From positions 1 through 15,751 of the forward strand of contig JAHHSE010000023.1 in assembly GCA_020025395.1 (NCBI GenBank): DNA of 15,751 nucleotides. The letters run 5' to 3'. The DNA comes from Oscillospiraceae bacterium (lineage in GTDB: Bacteria > Bacillota > Clostridia > Oscillospirales > Oscillospiraceae). Shown here piece after piece: positions 1-6,900 of the stretch; position 1 is the stretch's first letter, and each line of letters opens with the position of its first letter. The translations under genes and the position numbers were made by a program. A model generated the notes under the pieces. It had not been told where the DNA came from and did not search any database. It saw only the letters and a program-made list of their open reading frames with translations.

Positions 1-888
1 GTGGACATCGCCGGTCTGGTGAAGGGGGCCTCCAAGGGGGAGGGGCTGGGCAACAAGTTCCTGGCCAACATCCGGGAGTGCTCCGCCATCGTCCATGTGG
101 TCCGCTGCTTTGAGGATGAAAATGTGGTCCATGTGGAGGGGTCCACCGATCCGGGGCGGGACATAGGCATTATTGATCTGGAGCTTATCATGGCGGATGT
201 GGAGATGGTGGAACGCCGAATCAAAAAGGCGGAGACCGCCGCCAAGGGGGATAAGAAATTTTTGCGGGAGGCGGAGATTTTCAAAGATCTCCTGCGCTGG
301 CTCAACGACGGCAACTCTGCCCGGAGCTTCCAATGCGGCGAGGAGGAGGCGGCCGTCATTGCCACGGCGGAGCTTCTCTCCCTCAAGCCCATTATCTTTG
401 CCGCCAATCTGGACGAAGCGGGCTTTGCCGACTATCAGAATGTGAAATACTATCAGCAGGTGGAGGAGATCGCCGCCAAGGAGGCGGCTCAGGTCATCCC
501 GGTCTGTGCCAAGCTGGAGGCGGAGATCGCCGAGCTTTCCGGGGAGGATAAAGCCATGTTCCTGGAGGACCTGGGGGTGGAGGAGTCCGGTCTGGATCGG
601 CTTATCAAGGCCAGCTATACCCTGCTGGGTCTTATCTCCTTCCTCACAGCCGGGGAGGATGAGTGCCGGGCCTGGACCATCACAAGAGGCACCAAAGCGC
701 CTCAGGCCGCCGGAAAGATTCATACCGACTTCGAGCGGGGCTTTATCCGGGCGGAGGTGATTGCCTTTGAGGATCTGGTCCGGTGCGGCACCATGGCTGC
801 CGCCAAGGAGAAGGGACTGGTCCGCTCTGAGGGAAAGGAATATATCATGAAGGACGGAGACATTGTTCTCTTCCGTTTCAATGTGTAA
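1..888 (+). CDS. ychF: YchF-family redox-regulated ATPase (Obg-like), 5' end outside window
   Basis: This is the C-terminal ~295 residues of YchF/OLA1, a ribosome-associated P-loop ATPase linked to translation and stress responses. YchF proteins are about 365 residues, so roughly 70 residues with the Walker A loop lie upstream of the window; the first GTG is an internal Val codon, not a start. Seen here are the G3 motif DIAGLVKGA (residues 2-10) with the family signature GEGLGNKFL just after it. The NLDE motif (136-139) stands where GTPases have NKxD; this replacement is known to favour ATP over GTP. A helical coiled-coil region lies at about 60-110. The C-terminal TGS domain (about 210-295) has the typical TRGTKAPQAAGKIHTDFERGF stretch and ends in FRFNV. 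The stop is TAA at 886-888 and a hairpin follows 7 bp later. Identification is very secure; the start cannot be seen. Confidence 0.97.
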   Translation: MDIAGLVKGASKGEGLGNKFLANIRECSAIVHVVRCFEDENVVHVEGSTDPGRDIGIIDLELIMADVEMVERRIKKAETAAKGDKKFLREAEIFKDLLRWLNDGNSARSFQCGEEEAAVIATAELLSLKPIIFAANLDEAGFADYQNVKYYQQVEEIAAKEAAQVIPVCAKLEAEIAELSGEDKAMFLEDLGVEESGLDRLIKASYTLLGLISFLTAGEDECRAWTITRGTKAPQAAGKIHTDFERGFIRAEVIAFEDLVRCGTMAAAKEKGLVRSEGKEYIMKDGDIVLFRFNV

Positions 889-895
889 TGAGAAA

Positions 896-928
896 CAGAC
901 TGCCTCAGACCATTTCTGAGGCAGTCTG
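896..928 (+). terminator. Perfect 14-bp hairpin behind ychF
   Basis: CAGACTGCCTCAGA (896-909) and TCTGAGGCAGTCTG (915-928) are perfect reverse complements around a 5-base loop, 7 bp after the ychF stop. No T-run follows the stem, because the insertion-sequence relic begins at 929. This may be an intrinsic terminator whose T-tract was displaced by the insertion, or simply a 3' stabilising hairpin. Confidence 0.55.
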
Positions 929-1022
929 AGACTGTCGAAAAACTTTCCACTCCCCGCATCTGGTAAAATAGGATCAGATGCGGGGGTATGGTTTATGGAG
1001 CAATGGAGAAAAGATTCACGAA

Positions 1023-1409
1023 AAGAAGCAGTACCAAATAACAAGCAGATTTGAATGTGTGAAATTCCTGGCGGTGGACGCAGGAGATAAAACACCATGG
1101 CTCGAAAAGAAAATTCTGGAGGATGAAGGAAGCCCCATCCTGCCCATGTAAATTCACGGAGCCAATGAAAACAGGAATATCCGGACCTTGCGGAGCAGCT
1201 GAAGACCGAGCGCGGCAGAATGATCTATGCAATGCGGAAAGGAAACGATTGAGCGTGTTTTTGCGAACGCCAAGGAAAAACACGCCATGCGTGATACGCA
1301 TCACAGAGGTTTGGCCGCCGTTACCAGGTGGGTCAGGCTTCAATATGCTGCCATGAATCTGAAAAAGCTCCATATTTTCTCACTTTACCGATATTTTATG
1401 CCTAAATAA
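1023..1409 (+). pseudogene. IS1182-family transposase remnant (frameshifted, truncated)
   Basis: Two pieces of a DDE transposase are visible in different frames. The first, in the frame starting at 1023, reads AVDAGDKTPWLEKKILED around 1071-1124 and resembles the 'ADAGYKTPWI' block of IS1182 transposases; it hits a stop at 1149-1151. The second, in the frame of 1227-1409, reads KETIERVFANAKEKHAMRDT, then GLAAVTRWVRLQYAAMNLKK, the typical C-terminal end of these transposases. The roughly 75 bp between them is out of frame with a further stop, and several hundred family residues that normally precede and link these blocks are absent. The gene is not functional. Its stop (1407-1409) is followed at once by the hairpin at 1415-1449. 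Confidence 0.8.
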
Positions 1410-1414
1410 CGCCG

Positions 1415-1449
1415 GAACCCCTGTTTTCACCCAATGAAAACAGGGGTTC
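1415..1449 (+). terminator. Hairpin at the right end of the IS relic
   Basis: GAACCCCTGTTTTCA (1415-1429) and TGAAAACAGGGGTTC (1435-1449) form a perfect 15-bp stem with loop CCCAA. The right arm runs into TTTGAC, so the T-tract is weak (TTCTTT). It probably served as the transposase terminator. It also lies 26 bp beyond the 3' end of the minus-strand spoIIID gene and could act there, although no T-run exists on that side. Confidence 0.5.
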
Positions 1450-1474
1450 TTTGACAGTCTGTTTGAGGGGCAAG

Positions 1475-1723
1475 TCAAAGGCCTTTGTATTTGTTTCGGG
1501 TGGCCATCCCCCCGCGGATGTGGCGCTCCGCCTTGTTTTCCTCCAAAATCTCCTTCACACGGAGATAGAGCGGGCGGTTAAAGGTGGGCAGCCGATCCTG
1601 AAGGTCCTTATGGACCGTGGACTTGGAGACGCCGAACCGTTTGGCGGCTGCCCGCACGGTGGCCTTGTTTTCAATGATGTAAAGCGCCAGATGACAGGCG
1701 CGCTCTTCCATATTCCCTTTCAT
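1475..1723 (-). CDS. spoIIID: Sporulation transcriptional regulator SpoIIID
   Basis: An 82-residue DNA-binding protein matching SpoIIID, the small helix-turn-helix regulator that acts with sigma-E in the mother cell during endospore formation, activating and repressing mother-cell genes. Visible signatures are ATVRAAAKRFGVSKSTVHKDL (residues 21-41), which is the helix-turn-helix with its near-invariant SKSTVHKD recognition helix, and the basic C-terminal segment KAERHIRGGMATRNKYK (64-80), which in SpoIIID adds DNA contacts. The family is about 80-95 residues. The first ATG (1723) is preferred because MKGNMEER lines up with the normal SpoIIID N-terminus; an AAGGA lies about 12 nt upstream, which is rather far. 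An in-frame ATG four codons in has AAAGGG 3 nt before it. The gene is monocistronic here, with the IS relic directly downstream. Its presence indicates a spore-forming Firmicute. Confidence 0.96.
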   Translation of the reverse strand: MKGNMEERACHLALYIIENKATVRAAAKRFGVSKSTVHKDLQDRLPTFNRPLYLRVKEILEENKAERHIRGGMATRNKYKGL

Positions 1724-1755
1724 CCCACAGCACCATCCTTGCGTTCTACTGTGCC

Positions 1756-1785
1756 ATATATATGCAGGGGAACAGGGGGTATGCA
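1756..1785 (-). promoter_or_regulatory. Possible sigma-E-like promoter of spoIIID (weak)
   Basis: On the minus strand, TGCATAC (1785-1779) and CATATATAT (1764-1756) are spaced roughly like the -35 and -10 of sigma-E promoters, whose -10 is close to CATAcaAT, and they lie 33-62 bp upstream of the spoIIID ATG. CATATATATG (1755-1764) is also a 10-bp palindrome and could instead be an operator. Both matches are imperfect; spoIIID is sigma-E dependent in Bacillus, which is the only outside support. Confidence 0.25.
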
Positions 1786-1848
1786 GAAACAGGCTCTTTT
1801 CTCCTCAAGAGCAAGAAGAGAAGGGGGGAATCTGCTTCGAATGGATGG

Positions 1849-1877
1849 TTTGCATTTTTCTTTTTCTGTGATATAAT
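1849..1877 (+). promoter_or_regulatory. Promoter of the DUF134/NifX gene, extended -10
   Basis: TTTGCA (1849-1854), a 17-bp spacer and a perfect TATAAT (1872-1877) preceded by TG one base upstream (1869-1870) make a convincing sigma-A promoter with an extended -10. Transcription would start near 1884, about 27 nt before the ATG. The start would fall inside the palindrome described next. Confidence 0.7.
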
Positions 1878-1891
1878 CGGTATATACCGAT
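1876..1891. promoter_or_regulatory. 16-bp perfect palindrome, probable operator
   Basis: ATCGGTATATACCGAT is identical to its reverse complement. It shares its first two bases with the TATAAT of the promoter and covers the expected transcription start, so a bound dimer would block transcription. The downstream gene encodes a helix-turn-helix (DUF134) protein, which makes autorepression the simplest idea; that link is inference. Confidence 0.65.
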
Positions 1892-1910
1892 AACTTAGGG
1901 AGGAGACCCT

Positions 1911-2681
1911 ATGGCAAGACCACAGAGACGGCGAAGGATCTGTCAGGAACCGGCCTATCTGATCTTCTCTCCAGACGGTGTGCCGGTCCCTGACCCTGTT
2001 TTACTTACCTTGGATGAATTTGAGGTCATTCGGCTGGTGGACCTGAAGGGGATGGCTCATGTCCAGGCGGCCAGACAGATGGAGATCTCCCGATCCACCG
2101 CCACCGAGATTTACGAGAGCGCCCGGCGCAAGCTGGCGGACAGCCTGGTAAATGGTCGGAGGCTGGTGATCACGGGGGGGAGCTGCCGCCTCTGCGACGG
2201 AGAGACCGTCTGCTGCAATTCGGAAGACTGTCCCTACAGAGGTCTCGCGGAGGAATTTTCCGTTATCAGGAAAGGAGAAAAGGTTATGAGAATTGCGGTT
2301 CCTTTTGAGGATGGAATGGTGTACCAGCATTTTGGACACACCAAACAGTTTCAATTGTTCGATGTGGAGGGGGATCAGATTCGGTCCTCTCAGGTGGTGG
2401 ACACCAATGGCGTCGGCCATGGGGCCCTGGCGGGTTTTCTCACCTCCAACCAGGTGGATTCCGTGATTTGCGGCGGAATTGGAGGAGGGGCCCAGACCGC
2501 TTTGCAGCAGGCGGGAATCCGCCTCTATGGCGGGGTTTCCGGGGAGACGGATCAGGCGGTTCAGGACCTGATACAGGGGAAACTCCAGTTTGATTCGAAT
2601 GTCCGCTGCGAGCATCATGGGCAGGGGAAGGAGGGACACAGCTGCGGACACCATGGCTGCGGAGCCCATCATCGGAACTGA
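1911..2681 (+). CDS. DUF134 (UPF0251) DNA-binding domain fused to dinitrogenase iron-molybdenum cofactor (NifX/NifB-type) domain
   Basis: This 256-residue two-domain protein starts with a DUF134 region (residues 1-110): MARPQRRRRI, a helix-turn-helix (about 33-78, with AARQMEISRSTATEIYESAR) and a Cys-rich end with C92, C95, C101, C102 and C107. From M126 (MRIAVPFEDG) to about 228 it is a NifX/NafY-type domain, containing HFGHTKQF and the glycine turn ICGGIGGGAQ (187-196). The tail (233-254) has 7 His and 3 Cys and looks metal-binding. DUF134 and NifX-like proteins are often adjacent in anaerobes and the fusion is known in Clostridia; the NifX domain in such proteins is not evidence of nitrogen fixation. 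A metal- or redox-responsive regulator is inference. The start has GGGAGGAG 5-6 nt upstream. A second strong ribosome binding site and ATG sit at the domain junction (2271-2288). Confidence 0.9.
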   Translation: MARPQRRRRICQEPAYLIFSPDGVPVPDPVLLTLDEFEVIRLVDLKGMAHVQAARQMEISRSTATEIYESARRKLADSLVNGRRLVITGGSCRLCDGETVCCNSEDCPYRGLAEEFSVIRKGEKVMRIAVPFEDGMVYQHFGHTKQFQLFDVEGDQIRSSQVVDTNGVGHGALAGFLTSNQVDSVICGGIGGGAQTALQQAGIRLYGGVSGETDQAVQDLIQGKLQFDSNVRCEHHGQGKEGHSCGHHGCGAHHRN

Positions 2682-2813
2682 ACCGGATTCTTTCGGAACA
2701 GATCCTTGGCAGCTTTACGGATACCGCCGCCAAAACGAATGGAAACCGCCCCTGCAAAAGAGCCGCCGGAGGAACGGGGGAGAAGGGAGTGAGGACTTAT
2801 CGCAAACAGAGAT

Positions 2814-3704
2814 GTGTTTTCAGGCTACCATCCTCTGATTAACTTTCTATACTTTGGACTGGTGCTGCTTTTCAGTATGTTTTTTCTCCACCCGGTCTGT
2901 CTGATCGTCTCTCTGATTGGAGCCGCCGCCTACAGCATCTATCTGAATGGAAAAAAGGCCCTCCGATTTCAGTTGGTCTTTCTTCTGCCCATGATGCTCA
3001 TGGCGGCGGTGGTCAATCCTGCCTTTAACCATGAGGGGGCCACCATTCTGACCTATCTGCCCACAGGCAATCCCCTGACTCTGGAGAGTATGGTCTATGG
3101 TTTGGCCGCCGCTGTGATGATGGCCTCGGTGGTCATTTGGTTTTCCTGCTATCATGCGGTGATGACCTCGGATAAATTCGTCTATCTCTTTGGACGAATC
3201 ATCCCCGCCCTCTCCCTGGTCCTCTCCATGACCCTTCGCTTTGTACCCAAGTTTAAAGCCCAATTCCGTGTGGTGAGCGATGCCCAGAAATGTGTGGGCC
3301 GGGATCTCTCCAATGGAGGAGTCATTCAGCGGCTGAGGAATGGAATCACCATCCTATCCATCATGCTCACCTGGGCACTGGAAAACGCCATTGAGACGGC
3401 GGACAGCATGAAGAGCCGGGGGTACGGACTTCCCGGACGGACGGCCTTCTCCATCTATCACTTTGACCAGCGGGACAAGTCGGCCCTGATCTGGCTCGCC
3501 TTCTGCGGGATCTATATCCTCAGCGGATGGGCGGTGGGGACATTGGAATGGAGATACTATCCCACCATCAAAGGGGTGGAGAGAACGCCCTTTTCGGTCA
3601 GCTTTCAGCTGGTCTATCTGGCCCTCTGTCTGACCCCGGTGGTTCTCAACCGGGTGGAGGACAGAAAATGGGTTCATCTCCGGGGGGACTGTGAAAAAGG
3701 ATGA
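2814..3704 (+). CDS. ecfT: Energy-coupling factor (ECF) transporter T component, EcfT/CbiQ family
   Basis: A 296-residue membrane protein with about five to seven hydrophobic segments (near residues 8-45, 54-70, 93-113, 126-142, 225-243, 262-279) and the cytoplasmic helices expected of EcfT, the scaffold that couples a substrate-binding S component to two ATPases for vitamin or metal uptake. The family motif ETADSMKSRGYG (194-205) provides the Ser-Arg-Gly that docks to the ATPases; the earlier coupling helix is near 155-165. The start is taken as GTG 2814, the only usual start after an in-frame stop at 2790-2792. Its ribosome binding site is poor: GGAG/GAGG lies 18 or more nt upstream. The 132-bp gap before it shows no recognisable gene. 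Neither the S component nor the ATPases are in the window, and the next gene converges on it. Family certain, substrate unknown. Confidence 0.92.
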   Translation: MFSGYHPLINFLYFGLVLLFSMFFLHPVCLIVSLIGAAAYSIYLNGKKALRFQLVFLLPMMLMAAVVNPAFNHEGATILTYLPTGNPLTLESMVYGLAAAVMMASVVIWFSCYHAVMTSDKFVYLFGRIIPALSLVLSMTLRFVPKFKAQFRVVSDAQKCVGRDLSNGGVIQRLRNGITILSIMLTWALENAIETADSMKSRGYGLPGRTAFSIYHFDQRDKSALIWLAFCGIYILSGWAVGTLEWRYYPTIKGVERTPFSVSFQLVYLALCLTPVVLNRVEDRKWVHLRGDCEKG

Positions 3705-3787
3705 TTGTAAATGAGGCGGAACACCTCATTGCACATCCGTATCGGCACATCCATGCGATGATTCGTCGCAAGGTTCCTCACAGCTGA
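3701..3787 (+). CDS. Possible 28-residue ORF overlapping the ecfT stop
   Basis: An ATG overlaps the ecfT stop as ATGA (3701-3704), the classic arrangement for translational coupling, and opens 28 codons ending at TGA 3785-3787. The product is basic and His-rich (HLIAHPYRHIHAMIRRK in its middle). I recognise no family. The same stretch holds a 7-bp hairpin (AATGAGG/CCTCATT, 3710-3730) and a GCACATCC direct repeat (3731 and 3745). It may be a chance frame or what remains of a gene that once followed ecfT. Confidence 0.2.
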   Translation: MIVNEAEHLIAHPYRHIHAMIRRKVPHS

Positions 3788-3818
3788 CGCCGCCTCCATG
3801 GAAAAATGGCAATACAAA

Positions 3819-3853
3819 AAAGGAAGCGTATCGCGGTGCGATACGCTTCCTTT
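3819..3853. terminator. Two-way intrinsic terminator between ecfT and the sialidase gene
   Basis: AGGAAGCGTATCGC (3821-3834) and GCGATACGCTTCCT (3838-3851) form a perfect 14-bp stem with loop GGT, extended by A-T pairs to about 3819-3853. On the minus strand the stem is followed by a run of T (complement of 3816-3820), so it is a strong terminator for the sialidase gene, whose stop is 50 bp before it. On the plus strand it ends in TTTGGGTTTT and can also stop ecfT transcripts. Confidence 0.88.
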
Positions 3854-3902
3854 GGGTTTTATGTGGGTTTTCTAGGTTTGTATGAAGATCCGGACGGCGG
3901 GG

Positions 3903-6900
3903 TCAGCCCTCCCGATTCTCGATGAACCGCATGAGGATGGCGGCCACCTGAGCCCGGCTGGCCTGCCCCTGAGGCTGGAGGCTGTTGCCGCCCACGCCGG
4001 TGATGAGACCGGTCTCCACAGCCCAGGTCATGGCGTTGGAGGCCCAGCTGCTGACGGTGTCTCCGTCGGAGAAGCCGCTCATGCTGCTGGTGACAGCGGG
4101 GCTGCCCGCATAACGATAGAGCATGGCTGCCAGCTGCTCCCGGGTGAGGCTGCCCTCCAGATTGGAGCCGTCGGAAATGTTCTGTTCCTGGGCCCAACGG
4201 ATGCCGGCCTCATACCAGGTGGCTCCGGCGGAAGTATCCACCCCTTCCATACGGGCCAGAACGGTGAGGATCATGGCCCGATTCATCACCACATCGGGGG
4301 AGAAGGTGGTGTCTCCGGTGCCGGCGAACAGCTCACGGCTGGCGGCAAAGTCCACAGCGTCCACGCCCCAGTGGGAGCCGGGCACATCCAGGAAGGTCTT
4401 GCTGTTATCCACAATCTTCACGGTGGCTCCATCGGAAAGTCCAACGGTAATCCCATGCTCTGTGGCGAGAGAGGTCTTCAGGACCTCCTCGGTACCGTCG
4501 GAGTGAACCAGAACCGCCACGGTGCCGGAGGTCACGCTTTCTACGGGAATCTCCACCTTGACAGGCTTGCCCTTGGGCAGAGTCACGGTGACGGTGGGGG
4601 CCTGGGTCCGATCCCCGGTCACAGTGAGACCCGGCATGGGCAGACGCGCGGCCTGCTTCTTCTCCTCCGCCTGGGTCACCGCCTTCTGAGACAGCTCCAC
4701 ACGAGCGGTCACCTTGCCGTTTTCCTCCATGGTGGAAGAGGAGGAGCCGTCGGGCTTCTGGATAGAGGTCTGGCTGGAGCCATCCTTCTTTTCCGTAATC
4801 TCGGTCCTGGTGCCGTCCTTGGCGGTGGTGGCGGTGGTGATGGTGCCGTCCTTCCCGGTCTCTACCACCTTCTTGGAGCCGTCGGGATACTTGGTGGTTT
4901 CGATCCTGGTGCCGTCCGGCCTGGTCACGGTGCTGGTGACGGAGCCGTCGGGATTCTTATGCGGGGCAACGGAGGGTTTGCCGCTGTCATTGGAGTTGCC
5001 GCTGTCATCGGAATCGGTATTGTCGTTGTGGTCCTTGTAGGTCCACTTGGCATACAGGGTCAGATCCCCGGTGACAGGCAGCTGGAAGTCGTAGGCCTGA
5101 GTACAGGCGCTGTCGGTGAACCAGCCGTCAAAGCGATAGCCGTTACGGGTGGGATCCTGAGGACGGACGGCGGTCTTGCCGTTTTCCACGGTCTGGCTGG
5201 GAACCGGGCTGCCCTCTCCGGTCACAAAGGTAACCGTGTGAGAGACGGGCAGGTTCTGCCAAGCCTGGTAGAGGGTCTGGGTGACCTGACGGACGGCCTC
5301 CTGAGCCGTCTGGGCCTCCTCCCGGCTCTGATACTCCTTCACACCGTCAGCAGCCAACTCCCTGGCCGCGGTCAGTTCCTTCTGGAGACGGGCCTGCTCC
5401 TGGGGACCCAGGGCCTCCACATAGGAGATCAGAGCGTTCAGTCCGGTGACGGAGGTGCGGTATGTATTGTAGGCTGGGGTGACGATCTGGCGATAGAGCT
5501 GGAACTCCACCGGATTGGCAGACACATAGTGCTGCTGGGTGTCGTCATGGGCCAGATAGAGGGTCTGACCATTCTCGGTCCCGCTGATGGTATAGGAACC
5601 GGGGGTAGAGGAGGCGGTGACGGTCAGGGTCTGGGGAGTATCGGTCACCGGGACCTTGGAGTTGGGCTGGGAGACCTTCTTCAGGTTCAGATATCTGCCG
5701 TCGGCCTCCATGCTCTGAATGGTGAAGCCGTTGGCGGAATCCCCCTTGAGAGACCAGAGCTGGCGGCTGAAAGGAAAGCCGCTGTCCAGCGTCAGACGGT
5801 TCTGCTCCACCGATCCCCCGACCTGATCCGTCAGATTTGTTCCGCTCTGATGGTAGAGGGTTCTTCCGCTGGGTCCGTGGAAAATGGCGTAGACACCGGG
5901 CGAAATGGCGTCAGCGGCCAAGTCATAGGTACTGGTGGAGGGATGGTCGATGGTCTCCAGCCTGTCCTCATAGATGTGGGGGAGCACCACGGTCCCTCCG
6001 GCGGGGTCCTGCACGGCCACCGAAAGGTCGGCGCTGCGGACGATGCCGTTGGAGGTGGTGATGGTGGCGGTGATGGTGGCGGCGCCGGCCTGCTTGGCGG
6101 TCACGGTACCGTTATCCACACTGGCAATATCAGGATGGAGGGAAGTCCAGACCACAGGGGTGCCCGCGGGGGTCACAGCGGCCGTTACACTGGCGCTCTC
6201 CCCGACCTGAAGATCCAGGAAGGGCGTATTCAGGGAAATGGAAGGAATCTCACTGGTGTCGTGAACCAGGTACCAGCCCTCTCCCAGAAGGTCTGTTACG
6301 GTCAGGGCCTCATAGTAAATGTCGCCGGGGCCGTGCTCATAGAGAACCCCGAAGGAATCGGTGCCCTTGCCGTCCTCCACCAGCTGGCTGACGCAGGAAT
6401 AGGCGAAGCTCTGCTGCTGGGTCAGATGGATATCGTCAGCCCGATTGAGCCAGGTCACCATGCCGTCCTCTCCCACAGAGCCAAGTCTCACCGTGCCGAC
6501 TTTACGCTGGGTCGTGGGATAAGAGGTCAGGATAAGGTTTTCATAAAGCTGATTGTCCGGAGAGACCAGGGTGCCCTCCACATTGACAAAGGAGACCATG
6601 CAGCCGTTGCCGGGGTTTTTGCTGTAGAGGGCCTCATCCTTCTGGCAGATGTCCCAGGTGACGCCGCCGTCGCTGGAGTCGGCATAGCTGATATAGTTGA
6701 TGGTATTGCGGGAATACATCCGCAGCTTTCCGTCGGGGAGGGCAACCACCTGGGACTCACTGGTCTTGCCCACACCGTTGAGGTCTTTGGCCTTGGTGTG
6801 TTCGCCGCGGGTCCAGGTCCGACCCTGGTCATCGGAATAGATGACGCTGGCCAGTTCGGTTCCGGTCTGATTGTCGTAGAGGGGGAAGATCAGGCGCTCC

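Larger units (their letters stand above)
929..1460 (+). mobile_element. Relic of an IS1182-type insertion sequence, internally deleted
   Basis: The ends are AGACTGTC (929-936) and its inverted copy GACAGTCT (1453-1460), with looser similarity further inward (GAAAAAC at 937-943 against AAAGAAC on the reversed right end). Inside are a hairpin CCCCGCATCTG/CAGATGCGGGG (952-962 and 975-985) with a possible -10 (TAAAAT, 965-970) in its loop, decayed transposase reading frames and a terminator-like hairpin near the right end. At about 530 bp it is far shorter than a complete element of this family (about 1.6-1.9 kb), so most of the interior is gone and it cannot move on its own. No target-site duplication is evident: TCTG on the left flank, GTTT on the right. 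The family assignment is from recognising transposase motifs, not from a search. Confidence 0.75.

Noticed and set aside
993..1373. A 126-codon minus-strand frame across the IS relic.
   Set aside because: The plus strand of the same region carries recognisable transposase blocks, so the minus-strand frame is a shadow.
2440..2838. Extra small frames over the end of the DUF134/NifX gene and the gap before ecfT (both strands).
   Set aside because: No family resemblance, poor start contexts, and most of their length overlaps the real gene.
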